A DNA stretch of 64,000 nt from Alicyclobacillus sp. SO9 (GCF_016406125.1 NZ_CP066339.1:620001-684000), one strand, 5' to 3'. Shown: positions 13,326 through 21,463, numbered from the stretch's first letter. The notes: generated by a model not told the origin, from the letters alone. Translations and numbers: made by a program.

Positions 13326-15068
13326 ATGTCAGTTGGACAGCATTTTACACGGCAAGACAATCCTGCAGTAAATGCTGCTGTGGTAAGCGCTGCATGGTGG
13401 AAAGAAGCGGTCGTGTATCAAATCTACCCGCGAAGTTTTATGGACAGCAACGGCGATGGAATTGGAGACTTGAAGGGGATCTTATCCCGTCTGGACTATT
13501 TGAAAGACTTGGGCATCGATGTGATTTGGTTGAGTCCAATCTACCAATCACCAAATGATGATAACGGATATGATATCAGCAACTACCGTGAAATTATGGA
13601 TGAGTTTGGAACGATGGAAGATTTTGATGAGTTGCTGAATGCAGTTCATGCCAGGGGTATGAAGTTGGTCATGGATTTGGTAGCGAACCATACTTCTGAT
13701 GAGCACCGTTGGTTTGTTGAATCGAGATCGTCCAGAGATAATCCGTATCGCGATTACTATATTTGGCGACCTGGAAAAGATGGCAAGGAGCCGAATAACT
13801 GGGAGTCCTTCTTTAGTGGTTCCACGTGGCAATACGATGAAGTGACGGGCGAGTACTATCTGCATTTGTTCAGTAAAAAACAGCCCGATTTGAATTGGGA
13901 CAATCCAGCGGTTCGCAACGAGGTTTACGATATGATGAAGTGGTGGCTGGACAAGGGCATCGACGGATTCCGTATGGATGTAATCAATATGATTTCAAAA
14001 GTAGACGGTCTGCCTGATGCTCCCAATCCGGACCACAAAAGCTATGCTTGGGGCGGTCAGTTTTTTCAAGACGGTCCTCGGGTTCACGAGTACTTGAAAG
14101 AAATGAACAGTACAGTGCTGTCGAATTACGACATCATGACCGTGGGGGAAACTGGCGGTGTTACGCTTGAGCAAGCTAAACTGTACACGGGTGAAGACCG
14201 CGGTGAGCTGAACATGGTGTTTCAATTCGAGCACGTCGGCTTAGACAGCGAAGACGGAGATAAATGGAAGGTAAAGCCATGGGATCTCGGTGAACTGAAA
14301 GAAGTGATGACCCGCTGGCAAGACGGCTTGTACGGTACCGGGTGGAACAGTCTCTATTTGAATAACCATGATCAGCCCAGGTCTGTGTCTCGTTTTGGTG
14401 ATGATAAGCAGTACAGGGTCGAATCGGCCAAGATGCTGGCTACATTCCTGCATATGCAGCAAGGAACCCCGTACGTTTACCAAGGCGAGGAAATTGGCAT
14501 GACCAATGTCGCATTCCCGAGTCTGAGTGACTACCGTGATGTGGAGATTCACAACGCCTGGCGCGACAGGGTGGAGAACGGCGACACGCATCCTGACGTT
14601 TTAATGCAGGCCATACATGTTAAAGGCCGTGACAATGCCCGCACACCCATGCACTGGGACGACAGTGAAAATGCGGGATTTACCAAGGGTCAACCTTGGA
14701 TAAAAATGAATCCCAACTACACATCCATTAATGTTGTTAAAGACCAGCAGGACGAGAATTCGATTCTAAACTACTACAAGCGTCTGATTCGCCTGCGTAA
14801 AGATAATCCAATCATGGTGTATGGTAAATACGACTTAATTTTGGCGGACCACAAAGAAATCTACGCGTACACGCGTACATTGGGCAGTAAAATCTGGGTA
14901 GTTGTGTGCAATTTTTACGGAAATCGACCAGTTTTTACTTTACCGAAGCAACTAGAAGTAAGTGGACGAAGTCTAATCATATCGAATTATGATGCAGATA
15001 CTTCAGCGTCCGTACAGCAATTCACGTTACGTCCTTACGAATGCAGGGTGTATCAGATTTCCGAATAA
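13326..15068 (+). CDS. GH13 alpha-glucosidase (oligo-1,6-glucosidase / maltase type)
   Basis: This 580-residue cytoplasmic glycoside hydrolase of family 13 splits imported malto- or isomalto-oligosaccharides to glucose. Conserved regions are visible: VVYQIYPRSFMDSNGDGIGD at the start of the barrel, DLVANHTSDEH (region I), DGFRMDVINM with the nucleophile Asp (region II), VGETGG with the acid/base Glu (region III) and NNHDQPR (region IV). The QPDLNWDNPAVR motif is typical of oligo-1,6-glucosidase/trehalose-6-phosphate hydrolase enzymes. The ATG at 13326 was chosen; CAGGAATTGG provides a weak Shine-Dalgarno. A 115-base gap before it holds TTGACA (13244-13249) without a good -10. Exact substrate preference cannot be told. 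Confidence 0.93.
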   Translation: MSVGQHFTRQDNPAVNAAVVSAAWWKEAVVYQIYPRSFMDSNGDGIGDLKGILSRLDYLKDLGIDVIWLSPIYQSPNDDNGYDISNYREIMDEFGTMEDFDELLNAVHARGMKLVMDLVANHTSDEHRWFVESRSSRDNPYRDYYIWRPGKDGKEPNNWESFFSGSTWQYDEVTGEYYLHLFSKKQPDLNWDNPAVRNEVYDMMKWWLDKGIDGFRMDVINMISKVDGLPDAPNPDHKSYAWGGQFFQDGPRVHEYLKEMNSTVLSNYDIMTVGETGGVTLEQAKLYTGEDRGELNMVFQFEHVGLDSEDGDKWKVKPWDLGELKEVMTRWQDGLYGTGWNSLYLNNHDQPRSVSRFGDDKQYRVESAKMLATFLHMQQGTPYVYQGEEIGMTNVAFPSLSDYRDVEIHNAWRDRVENGDTHPDVLMQAIHVKGRDNARTPMHWDDSENAGFTKGQPWIKMNPNYTSINVVKDQQDENSILNYYKRLIRLRKDNPIMVYGKYDLILADHKEIYAYTRTLGSKIWVVVCNFYGNRPVFTLPKQLEVSGRSLIISNYDADTSASVQQFTLRPYECRVYQISE

Positions 15069-15140
15069 CAATCAGCGGATTATCGTCCGTACCGTTGCAG
15101 AGACTGCTGTTTGCAGCATAATGGCTGGAACGAAACCATC

Positions 15141-15195
15141 GAAGAGCGGGTCCCTTGTGATGCAATGCTGCCGGGATCAGCTCTTCTTTTTTTTT
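15141..15195 (+). terminator. Rho-independent terminator of the maltose locus
   Basis: GAAGAGCGGGTCCC pairs with GGGATCAGCTCTTC across an 18-base loop, and is followed by a run of nine T residues. It lies about 70 bases after the alpha-glucosidase stop. Confidence 0.9.
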
Positions 15196-15278
15196 CGTGT
15201 CCAGCGTTCGACTGCATTCGGCATGGCCACTTTGGCATACTTTCTTGTGAACAGAATATACGCAAGGAGTTGTCAATT

Positions 15279-15386
15279 ATGACCGTCAATTCACTATTTC
15301 ATGTCCTATGGCCCTATCTCATGATGGCGGCGTTTGTCGCGGCAGGAATCTATACCTTCTTTCGGCAAGTTGACGACTGGGAATAA
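15279..15386 (+). CDS. Small single-pass membrane protein (35 aa)
   Basis: A 35-codon frame starts at ATG 15279 with a well-placed AAGGAG (15263-15268). The product is MTVNSLFHVL...FFRQVDDWE: one hydrophobic helix (about residues 9-27) and a short charged tail. It follows a strong terminator, so it would need its own promoter, which I could not identify. No family is recognised. The Shine-Dalgarno and the membrane-like composition favour a real gene, but the size keeps the call tentative. Confidence 0.55.
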   Translation: MTVNSLFHVLWPYLMMAAFVAAGIYTFFRQVDDWE

Positions 15387-15494
15387 GCTTCCACAATCTA
15401 TTGCCCTTTCGCTACACTGGCACTTCTCGTGGGGTATACTGTAATTATACGGGGAGCATGATTTTGCGCCGGTGGAGATGCGGGAGGGACTTAC

Positions 15495-16625
15495 TTGAAG
15501 CTTGTACGCGTTATCTTGAGGTACTTGGAAATGCCTTTGAAAGAACCGTTTCATACGTCATATGGGACTGAGTATAACAAGGATGTCATTATCATTGAGG
15601 CTGTATCGGACGGGGGAAGTCGTGGTTTCGCGGAATGTGTCGCTGGAACCGCACCCCTGTACACGGCTGAAACATACATGACGGCTTGGTCGATGTTGGA
15701 AAACTTCTTTATTCCCGCCCTCCTGCAGCAACACTTCAATCTTCGCTCTGACCTCATGAACATTAGGAATACCCTGAAGCCCTTTCGTGGTCATAACATG
15801 GCCAAAGCCGCGATTGAAATGGCTATTTGGGATTTGTTTGCAGCGGAAACACACACTTCGCTGAGTGAACTGTTAGGAGGACAGCGAAGGGAGATTCCCG
15901 CAGGCATCAGCATCGGTATTCAGCCGGACATACCAACTTTACTGGACAAAGTTCGCGGTTATGTTGCTGAAGGGTTTCAGCGTGTAAAACTGAAGGTGAA
16001 GCCAGGGTGGGACATTATTCCTGTTGCTGCAATCCGCGAGTCCTTTCCCGACTTGCCTCTGATGGTGGACGCCAACAGCGCCTATACCCTAGGCGATGCT
16101 CGTCACTTAAGTGAATTGGACGAATACCATCTCATGATGATAGAGCAACCGCTGGCATATGATGATATTATCCATCACGCTCACCTTCAAAAACTGATTT
16201 CAACTCCTGTCTGTTTGGATGAGAGTATTCAATCTCTCGAAGATGTCCGCAAAGCAGCCAGTATCGGCGCTTGTGGTGTGGTAAATCTAAAACCAGGCCG
16301 AGTCGGTGGATTTGCTGAATCGCTGGATATTCATGAGTTTTGCCTTGCAAATAAAATGGATCTGTGGTGTGGAGGCATGTTGGAGACTGGTATTGGCAGG
16401 CTCCACAACGTTGCTTTGACTTCACTGTCTGGTTTCACGCTTCCTGGTGACACGGCGCCAAGTTCCCGTTATTTTGAGAGAGACATCATTAATCCGCCGG
16501 TATCCTTTTCGACTCCGGGTACACTGCCTGTTCCTGAACTTTTCGGAACAGCAAACCGCCTGGACATGCGCTATATTGAGCAATTGTGTAAGTCTACAAA
16601 GGAATTTCCACTGGCGAATATTTGA
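15495..16625 (+). CDS. Enolase-superfamily enzyme: o-succinylbenzoate synthase / N-acylamino acid racemase type
   Basis: This 376-residue protein belongs to the muconate-lactonizing subgroup of the enolase superfamily, MenC type 2/NAAAR branch. It has an N-terminal capping domain (PLKEPFHTSYGTEYNKDVIIIE) and a barrel with the catalytic KxK lysines (RVKLKVKPGWD). The metal ligands follow in order: Asp (MVDANSAYTL), Glu (IEQPLAYDD) and Asp (CLDESIQS), then a second catalytic Lys (NLKPGRVGG). The start is TTG at 15495 with GGGAGGG (15482-15488). No menaquinone genes are nearby, so it may make o-succinylbenzoate or act as an N-acylamino acid or dipeptide epimerase. Sequence reading alone cannot decide. 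Confidence 0.88.
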   Translation: MKLVRVILRYLEMPLKEPFHTSYGTEYNKDVIIIEAVSDGGSRGFAECVAGTAPLYTAETYMTAWSMLENFFIPALLQQHFNLRSDLMNIRNTLKPFRGHNMAKAAIEMAIWDLFAAETHTSLSELLGGQRREIPAGISIGIQPDIPTLLDKVRGYVAEGFQRVKLKVKPGWDIIPVAAIRESFPDLPLMVDANSAYTLGDARHLSELDEYHLMMIEQPLAYDDIIHHAHLQKLISTPVCLDESIQSLEDVRKAASIGACGVVNLKPGRVGGFAESLDIHEFCLANKMDLWCGGMLETGIGRLHNVALTSLSGFTLPGDTAPSSRYFERDIINPPVSFSTPGTLPVPELFGTANRLDMRYIEQLCKSTKEFPLANI

Positions 16626-16677
16626 AAAGTGTGAGAGATTTGTAATGTAAACGCAGCTTGTGAATGGGGGAATGCCA

Positions 16678-17109
16678 ATGCCTTGGTGGGTGTGGCTGAT
16701 TGTAGCAGTTGTTATTGGCATCATTGAAGTTTCTACTTTTACATTTGTATTACTGTGGATTGCAGTAGCTGCATTTATTACTACGTTGCTAACAGGCGTT
16801 ATAACAAACATTTGGGGTCAGCTGCTTTTGTTTGCCATCTTTAGCGTGGTGCTGTACGTTGTGACTCGCCCGATCGCACGACGAATGAAATCACAGAAAC
16901 TTTATAAAAATCCGGTTGAAGAAATGGCAAATCAGACTGGTGTGGTCGTTACCGGAGCAAAGGTCGGGGACTTGGCAACGGTCAAGGTGAACGGTGAAGT
17001 CTGGAGCGCACATTGTGACACAGATTTGGAAACCGGGCAAAGAATTCAAGTTGTGAGAGCGACATCAACGGTGTTGCAGGTTAGAGTCATGGAGAGGAAG
17101 ATGAACTGA
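16678..17109 (+). CDS. NfeD-family membrane protein
   Basis: This protein of about 143 residues has three to four hydrophobic segments (WVWLIVAVVIGIIEVSTFTF, LLWIAVAAFITTLL, GQLLLFAIFSVVLYVV) and a C-terminal soluble OB-like domain (GVVVTGAKVGDLATVKVNGEVWSA). This is the short NfeD type without a protease domain. The ATG at 16678 is preferred because GGGGGA lies 7 bases upstream; GTG 16660 and ATG 16672 are alternatives. Its stop overlaps the start of an SPFH gene, the standard pairing: NfeD proteins assist flotillin/stomatin-like scaffolds in membrane microdomain organisation. Confidence 0.88.
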   Translation: MPWWVWLIVAVVIGIIEVSTFTFVLLWIAVAAFITTLLTGVITNIWGQLLLFAIFSVVLYVVTRPIARRMKSQKLYKNPVEEMANQTGVVVTGAKVGDLATVKVNGEVWSAHCDTDLETGQRIQVVRATSTVLQVRVMERKMN

Positions 17110-18143
17110 TGATTGGTACAATTGTAGTTATTGTTCTGATTGTTTTGGTGATTCTGGTCATTTTACGAGGTGTTAGAATTATCCCTCAGCAGCGGGTGGC
17201 AATTGTTGAGCGCCTTGGTAAGTACCATGCCACATTAAATCCCGGCGTAAACATCATTATTCCGTTCGTCGATAGAATTGTCCGAGTGGTCGACTTGCGC
17301 ACGCAGCAGGTTGTTGTGCCGCCGCAGATGGTCATTACCAAAGACAACGTGCAGATCCAAATCGACACGGTCTTTTTCTACACAATTGTCGATGCGAAGA
17401 CGTCTACCTATAACATTGCAGATGTAGTGCAAGCAATTCAAAACATCACTTCCGCCAACATTCGTCAGGTCAGTGGTCATATGGAGTTGGATGAGACTCT
17501 GGCTGGACGAGACAAAATCAGCATGGCCTTGCGTACTTCACTGGACGAGGTCACTGAGAACTGGGGCGTGAGGATTGACCGAGTTGAGGTTGTCGACATC
17601 AAGCCGCCAACGGACGTCCAAAATGCCATGGAACGGCAGATGAAGGCCGAACGCGACAAGCGCGCGAGCATTCTGCAGGCAGAAGGACTGCGTCAATCAG
17701 CGATTCTGGAAGCCGAAGGTCAAAAGCAGAGCGCTATCTTGAAGGCAGAGGGTCAAAAGGAAGCACGCATTCGTGAAGCAGAAGGATTGCAGGAGGCGCA
17801 AAAACTGGAGGCTCAAGGGCGCGCTCAGGCGATTCGCTCCATCGCGGAGGCCGAACAGAATCGGATTGAAATGCTGAGAGCAGGAAAGCTTGATGCGCAA
17901 GTCCTAACGTATCAATCCTTTGAGGCATTGCAGGAAATTGCCAAAGGAGAGGCGACAACTTTGTTTGTGCCGACTGAAGCAGTTGGTGTTTTGGGGGCGC
18001 TCGGCGCACTGAAGACTGGACTGCAGGCAGGAGGGACAGGTCAGGGTGTGTCAGGGCCGAGAACAGAGAACATTGATATCGAGTTTGAGAACAAATCGCA
18101 AAACAAATCGCAAGACGATTCAAAACGAGGGTCTGATAAGTAA
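17109..18143 (+). CDS. SPFH/Band 7 (stomatin/QmcA-like) membrane scaffold protein
   Basis: This 344-residue protein has an N-terminal membrane anchor (residues 2-22). A Band 7 domain follows (IPQQRVAIVERLGKYHATLNPGVN, VVDLRTQQVVVPPQMVITKDN), then a long Ala/Glu/Gln-rich coiled coil with AEGQKQSA-type repeats at about residues 190-260. The C-terminal tail is Gly- and Asn/Lys/Ser-rich. It overlaps the NfeD gene by one base (TGATG). Such proteins form oligomeric rings or rafts in the cell membrane and affect FtsH activity or microdomain order. The exact role here is inferred from family knowledge. Confidence 0.92.
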   Translation: MIGTIVVIVLIVLVILVILRGVRIIPQQRVAIVERLGKYHATLNPGVNIIIPFVDRIVRVVDLRTQQVVVPPQMVITKDNVQIQIDTVFFYTIVDAKTSTYNIADVVQAIQNITSANIRQVSGHMELDETLAGRDKISMALRTSLDEVTENWGVRIDRVEVVDIKPPTDVQNAMERQMKAERDKRASILQAEGLRQSAILEAEGQKQSAILKAEGQKEARIREAEGLQEAQKLEAQGRAQAIRSIAEAEQNRIEMLRAGKLDAQVLTYQSFEALQEIAKGEATTLFVPTEAVGVLGALGALKTGLQAGGTGQGVSGPRTENIDIEFENKSQNKSQDDSKRGSDK

Positions 18144-18162
18144 TGACAGACCGGTTTAAATA

Positions 18163-18543
18163 ATGGCATTTAAAAGCAACGTGTCGGTTGTTGTAGCTGA
18201 TAGTGCAGGCAGGGTCTTGCTTGACAGTGTGCAGGTCGCGAATTCGCATTGGTTAAAATTTCGCGGGCTAATGTTGAAGTCTGAACTTGGTGCGGGCGAG
18301 GGAATGCTCTTCCCGGGGACCAATGCGATTCACTGCTTTTTTATGAGAATCCCCATCGATTTGGTGTTCATGGATAGCGAAGGCGTCGTGGTAAGAGTGA
18401 TTGAATCTATCAAACCATGGCGGATCGCTCCCATAGTCAAAAATGCCGTGCAGGTTTTAGAATGTAAAAGCGGCACTGTGCGTTCTTTCAATATTAAGAA
18501 AGGAAACCAGTTAGTTGTTTCAACTGCTGACCAGCCTTTTTAA
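18163..18543 (+). CDS. DUF192 family protein
   Basis: This 126-residue protein has the DUF192 pattern: WLKFRGLMLKSELGAGEGMLFP, IHCFFMRIPIDLVFMDSEG and ESIKPWRIAP, then VLECKSGTVRSFNIKKG. The family has no firmly assigned biochemical role. It lacks an obvious signal peptide, unlike many exported DUF192 members. The spacing of 19 bases after the SPFH gene suggests the same transcript. A 43-base hairpin lies 85 bases downstream. Confidence 0.85.
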   Translation: MAFKSNVSVVVADSAGRVLLDSVQVANSHWLKFRGLMLKSELGAGEGMLFPGTNAIHCFFMRIPIDLVFMDSEGVVVRVIESIKPWRIAPIVKNAVQVLECKSGTVRSFNIKKGNQLVVSTADQPF

Positions 18544-18627
18544 CGAACCGCTTGAACGAACCGCTTTAATGAACCTTTCCTTGCAAACCGAAGTCTGTTT
18601 TGGAAAGGATGCTCGAATACAGACGGC

Positions 18628-18670
18628 AGGCCATGTTGCAATGACTCCAATTGTCACTGCAACATGGCCT
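18628..18670. terminator. Long perfect hairpin between convergent genes
   Basis: AGGCCATGTTGCA (18628-18640) pairs with TGCAACATGGCCT (18658-18670), extended inward by TGAC/GTCA around a 7-base loop. There is no T-tract on either side. It sits between the DUF192 gene and the convergent small minus-strand gene, where a bidirectional transcript end is expected. Confidence 0.55.
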
Positions 18671-18793
18671 CTTATCGTGAAGGACAGGCACAAATTTTGT
18701 CTTATCTCTATAGGGATACGACTATACGAACTGTCACGAACGGCAACGTCACAAACTTAATGGGAATCAAGGACTTGAATATAAGGCTAAATC

Positions 18794-18946
18794 TTAGGGG
18801 TCTGTTCCTGGTTCCGGGATAGTAGACGACACAGAGGTAATTGCGGTCGAACTGGCGTGTGTATAACTAGAGAAGTGAGATGCCATCGAGGCACCAGCGG
18901 CAAACACAAACGCGGCAAGAAAGCCTATCAACAAAATACGTTTCAT
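18794..18946 (-). CDS. Small secreted peptide under c-di-GMP riboswitch control (50 aa)
   Basis: Fifty codons run from ATG (18946-18944) to TAA (18796-18794), with GAGGTG 7 bases upstream. The product has a classic signal sequence (MKRILLIGFLAAFVFAAGAS), then a short polar Ser/Thr-rich tail ending SSTIPEPGTDP. This matches the build of exported signalling pre-peptides (Phr-like) or small cell-surface peptides, but I recognise no family. Upstream on the same strand are a c-di-GMP-I aptamer (19028-19116) and a TTGACA-18-TATAAT promoter. It is transcribed divergently from a histidine kinase/TPR/regulator cassette. That it is translated is inferred from the complete signal chain of promoter, riboswitch, Shine-Dalgarno, signal peptide and stop. 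Its function is unknown. Confidence 0.82.
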   Translation of the reverse strand: MKRILLIGFLAAFVFAAGASMASHFSSYTHASSTAITSVSSTIPEPGTDP

Positions 18947-19027
18947 CAGTTATCACCTCAGTGTGAAATAAGATATTGCAGTCTGTTTCCGCAAACAGCA
19001 AACACATTGATTTCAACAAAATTCTGA

Positions 19028-19116
19028 TAACTGGCAACCTGGCAGTCCTGACCGACAAGCGGCTTTAGACCCATGGTTTTGCGCCCTCCGATTTCCCGAA
19101 GTTTGCCCGTCACGAC
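19028..19116 (-). ncRNA. Cyclic di-GMP-I (GEMM) riboswitch aptamer, minus strand
   Basis: Read on the minus strand, the RNA contains GGGCAAAC, a CUUCG/CGGAG hairpin with a GAAA-containing loop, GGGCGCAAAACCAUGGGUCU, a short GCCG/CGGU hairpin and CCAGGUUGCC. This is the order and spacing of the c-di-GMP-I aptamer. One base differs from the usual GCAAAGCC (GCAAAACC). It starts about 30 bases into a transcript from the promoter at 19150-19179 and lies about 80 bases before the small secreted-peptide gene. The aptamer's 3' flank CAGUUAUCA can pair with UGAUAACUG, which lies between that gene's Shine-Dalgarno and its ATG. Confidence 0.9.
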
Positions 19117-19149
19117 GTTTTTGCAATTCTATTATGTGGTGCTGTTTCT

Positions 19150-19179
19150 ATTATATACATGACCGGAAATAGATGTCAA
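19150..19179 (-). promoter_or_regulatory. Consensus sigma-A promoter of the riboswitch/peptide gene
   Basis: On the minus strand TTGACA (19179-19174), an 18-bp spacer and TATAAT (19155-19150) match both hexamers perfectly. Predicted transcription starts near 19143, giving a leader of about 195 bases that contains the c-di-GMP aptamer. Confidence 0.88.
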
Positions 19180-19275
19180 ATAGAGTTGGTATTGCAGGGA
19201 TCATGCCGTAGTTTGTTGAATTTTGTTGCGAAGACGTTCAGGAGATGTCGAAAAAGGCATTGTAAAGTCAGAGGC

Positions 19276-19316
19276 AGAAACAAGAATCTATTCTAGAGAT
19301 AGAAACAGGAATCTAT
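19276..19316. repeat. Direct repeat upstream of the histidine kinase gene
   Basis: AGAAACAAGAATCTAT (19276-19291) and AGAAACAGGAATCTAT (19301-19316) are spaced 25 bp start to start, on the same helix face at about 2.4 turns. They lie about 75-115 bp before the kinase gene and just upstream of a TATTAT -10-like sequence (about 19323). They could be a paired binding site, for example for the LuxR-type regulator encoded downstream. This is inference. Confidence 0.55.
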
Positions 19317-19392
19317 GTGGAATATTATTGACCGGTGAGTTGTAAACAACATAGATAGACCATTGCGCTTGAGAGTTGAGGGAGATTAAGGG

Positions 19393-20043
19393 ATGCACCA
19401 AAAACCAGACACAGCACGAATTGTTGATTTATTGGAAGAGGAACGAAAGCGCCTCGCAAGGGATATTCATGATGGACCGGCCCAAAGTCTGACAAATGTC
19501 ACAATGAGGCTCAAGGTTGTGAAGCGCCTGCTTGAGAGTGAGCGACAGACCGATGCAAAAGCAGAGCTTGACAGGTTGCAGAGCTTTCTGAGGGCGGCTA
19601 TTAATGACGTTCGGCGTTTGATATTTGACCTGCGGCCGACGTTCTTGGAGAACGGCATTACAGAGGCGGTGCAGCGATATTCTCAGCGTTTTTCGCAAAG
19701 TACTGGACTAAAAATCGACGTTGCTGTGGCCTGGGAATCCCCTCAGTTGGCACATTCGACTGAAGTTGCTCTGTTCCGCGTGTGTCAGGAAGCGTTAAAC
19801 AACACATTCAAGCATGCTGAAGCCAGCAGCGTGACGATTGTGCTGGATACTTCTGATGAGGGTTACCTCATGAGTATACGAGACGACGGCAAGGGCTTTC
19901 AGCAGACGAGCAATTCCTTAATCTCATTTGGGTTGCAAGGTATGGAGGAACGTATGGCTCTTGTCGGAGGGATTGTAAGGGTTCATTCTACAGTGGGGCA
20001 TGGGACAACTGTTGTTTGTGAGGTTCCGAGATACAATGACTGA
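19393..20043 (+). CDS. Cytosolic sensor-less histidine kinase (HisKA_3 / NarL-DegS type)
   Basis: This 216-residue kinase consists only of a dimerisation/phosphotransfer domain and an ATPase domain. The phospho-acceptor is His26 in EEERKRLARDIHDGPAQSL, followed by RRLIFDLRPTFLENG. The N-box lies in FRVCQEALNNTFKHAEA and the G-boxes in RDDGKGF and GLQGMEERMALVGG. There is no membrane segment or sensor domain. Start ATG 19393 has GGGAG (19379 onward) upstream. The next gene overlaps its 3' end. A LuxR-type regulator lies two genes on. Sensing must come from a partner, plausibly the adjacent TPR protein. Confidence 0.92.
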   Translation: MHQKPDTARIVDLLEEERKRLARDIHDGPAQSLTNVTMRLKVVKRLLESERQTDAKAELDRLQSFLRAAINDVRRLIFDLRPTFLENGITEAVQRYSQRFSQSTGLKIDVAVAWESPQLAHSTEVALFRVCQEALNNTFKHAEASSVTIVLDTSDEGYLMSIRDDGKGFQQTSNSLISFGLQGMEERMALVGGIVRVHSTVGHGTTVVCEVPRYND

Positions 20044-21463
20044 TTTGTTGAAAATGGGTTTAGAACACTACTATGGCCAAAATTACTATGCTGCTCGCGA
20101 CGTGTGGGAGCGAGGATTGCAGCAGATTCAGGACAGCAGTGAAGAGGCAGCCTATAGGAATGCTCTAGGGGCCGTGTATGATGTGATACGAGGAGAAGAC
20201 GTCTCGCGGGAGTACTTTGAACGCGCGGTCCAACTGGAAAGTGACGTTCCGCTCTCTTCTCTTGCAATGAAGGCACGTACAAATTTGCTTTATGTCCTTA
20301 TTCGCTCGGGACATGTGGATACTGCATTAAGCATGGCGCGCGATACGGAGAAACTCCCATATGAGGGAGAGCCTTTGCGTCAAGCCACCTTTCACGTGGC
20401 TCTGCTCCACGTTCTGTCCCATGCCGAGCTGTACGATGAAATTTTGGGGCGAATAGACACATCTGCTCAACTCTTCAGTGCAGTTGATTCCATCGATGAC
20501 TATCATCGCCATTTTGCAATGATGTATCACTATGCTGGGTACGCCGCACAAATGCTCGGTCGACATGCGCAAGCGATTGACTATTACAACTTGGCTCTGG
20601 AAATACGCCCGAGTCCAGAAACGTGGCGGGACTTGGCCAAGATATACCTGTTGCAAGACAGAATTGAAGATGCTCTGGCCTGTATAGATGAACTCTACCC
20701 GGTCATTTGGCACCTGACAGCCGTCACTCAAAAGGTAGAGTTGGCTCATACGTTGGAACTGTTGGCCATGTTCGCTTGGGTCTCAGGTGCCACCACGCTG
20801 TACCGTAAGTGTACGGAACGAGCAGAACTGTATTTTGGCCAAGAGTCACGTTGGGTTGAATGGCTTCAAGTGCAGGATTTAGGCAGCCGCTTGAATAATA
20901 TGAATGTACGGATAAATGCTGATAGGGTTGATTTGAATCAATGGAAGGGCTTTTTGGATGAACTGAACTTGCTGGACGGGTTTAATGCTGTGTTTCCTGG
21001 CTTATGGAGACCCCTTCAACAGGCGGCATCTCTCAGTACCAGGATATACAGCCGGTGCAGAGGTGTTGGGGAAGCAGTTGAACTGCGTCTGCTGGAAGGA
21101 GCGGCACGCTTAAGCTATTTGGGCCTGACGGCATTGACTGCCGTAGAATCTGAAGCGGTGCAAATTCTAGTCGATTCGAGCAGACATAAAGAACTGGCAA
21201 CGCTGACATTGCGCTCACTGGAGACCTATCCAGAGATGAGCCGATACATAGAGGTTATCAAAGGCTGCAGGACGATGAATATCAGATTGGACAGTAAAGA
21301 GGCGTACATGGCTGCGTCACTAAACATATCGCTGCAATATGTAGAATCTGTTGAGTTCCGAAAAATGACTCATGAACAAGCACGTAATGACATCCTAGAC
21401 AAGTACAAACGCAATGTACCGAGTGATATCATAAGGGTCTTTACCAATCTTTTCAGTGCGTAG
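20036..21463 (+). CDS. TPR-repeat protein (Rap-like architecture)
   Basis: This 475-residue, largely helical protein carries tetratricopeptide-like repeats, for example LLKMGLEHYYGQNYYAARDVWERGL near the N terminus and YHYAGYAAQMLGRHAQAIDYYNLALEIRP near residue 170-200. The second half is helical and not recognised. ATG 20036 lies within the last codons of the kinase gene (8-base overlap) with GAGG about 12 bases upstream; a GTG/ATG further upstream is less likely. Its place between a sensor-less kinase and a response regulator, with a divergent secreted-peptide gene, recalls peptide-responsive TPR regulators (Rap/RRNPP). Unlike PlcR/Rgg it has no DNA-binding domain. The function is inferred only. 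Confidence 0.75.
   Translation: MTDLLKMGLEHYYGQNYYAARDVWERGLQQIQDSSEEAAYRNALGAVYDVIRGEDVSREYFERAVQLESDVPLSSLAMKARTNLLYVLIRSGHVDTALSMARDTEKLPYEGEPLRQATFHVALLHVLSHAELYDEILGRIDTSAQLFSAVDSIDDYHRHFAMMYHYAGYAAQMLGRHAQAIDYYNLALEIRPSPETWRDLAKIYLLQDRIEDALACIDELYPVIWHLTAVTQKVELAHTLELLAMFAWVSGATTLYRKCTERAELYFGQESRWVEWLQVQDLGSRLNNMNVRINADRVDLNQWKGFLDELNLLDGFNAVFPGLWRPLQQAASLSTRIYSRCRGVGEAVELRLLEGAARLSYLGLTALTAVESEAVQILVDSSRHKELATLTLRSLETYPEMSRYIEVIKGCRTMNIRLDSKEAYMAASLNISLQYVESVEFRKMTHEQARNDILDKYKRNVPSDIIRVFTNLFSA

Noticed and set aside
15068-15195. T-box leader or riboswitch before the 15279 or 15495 genes
   Set aside because: The hairpin with a T-run fits the maltose terminator. No T-box AGGGTGG-type motif or specifier loop is seen.
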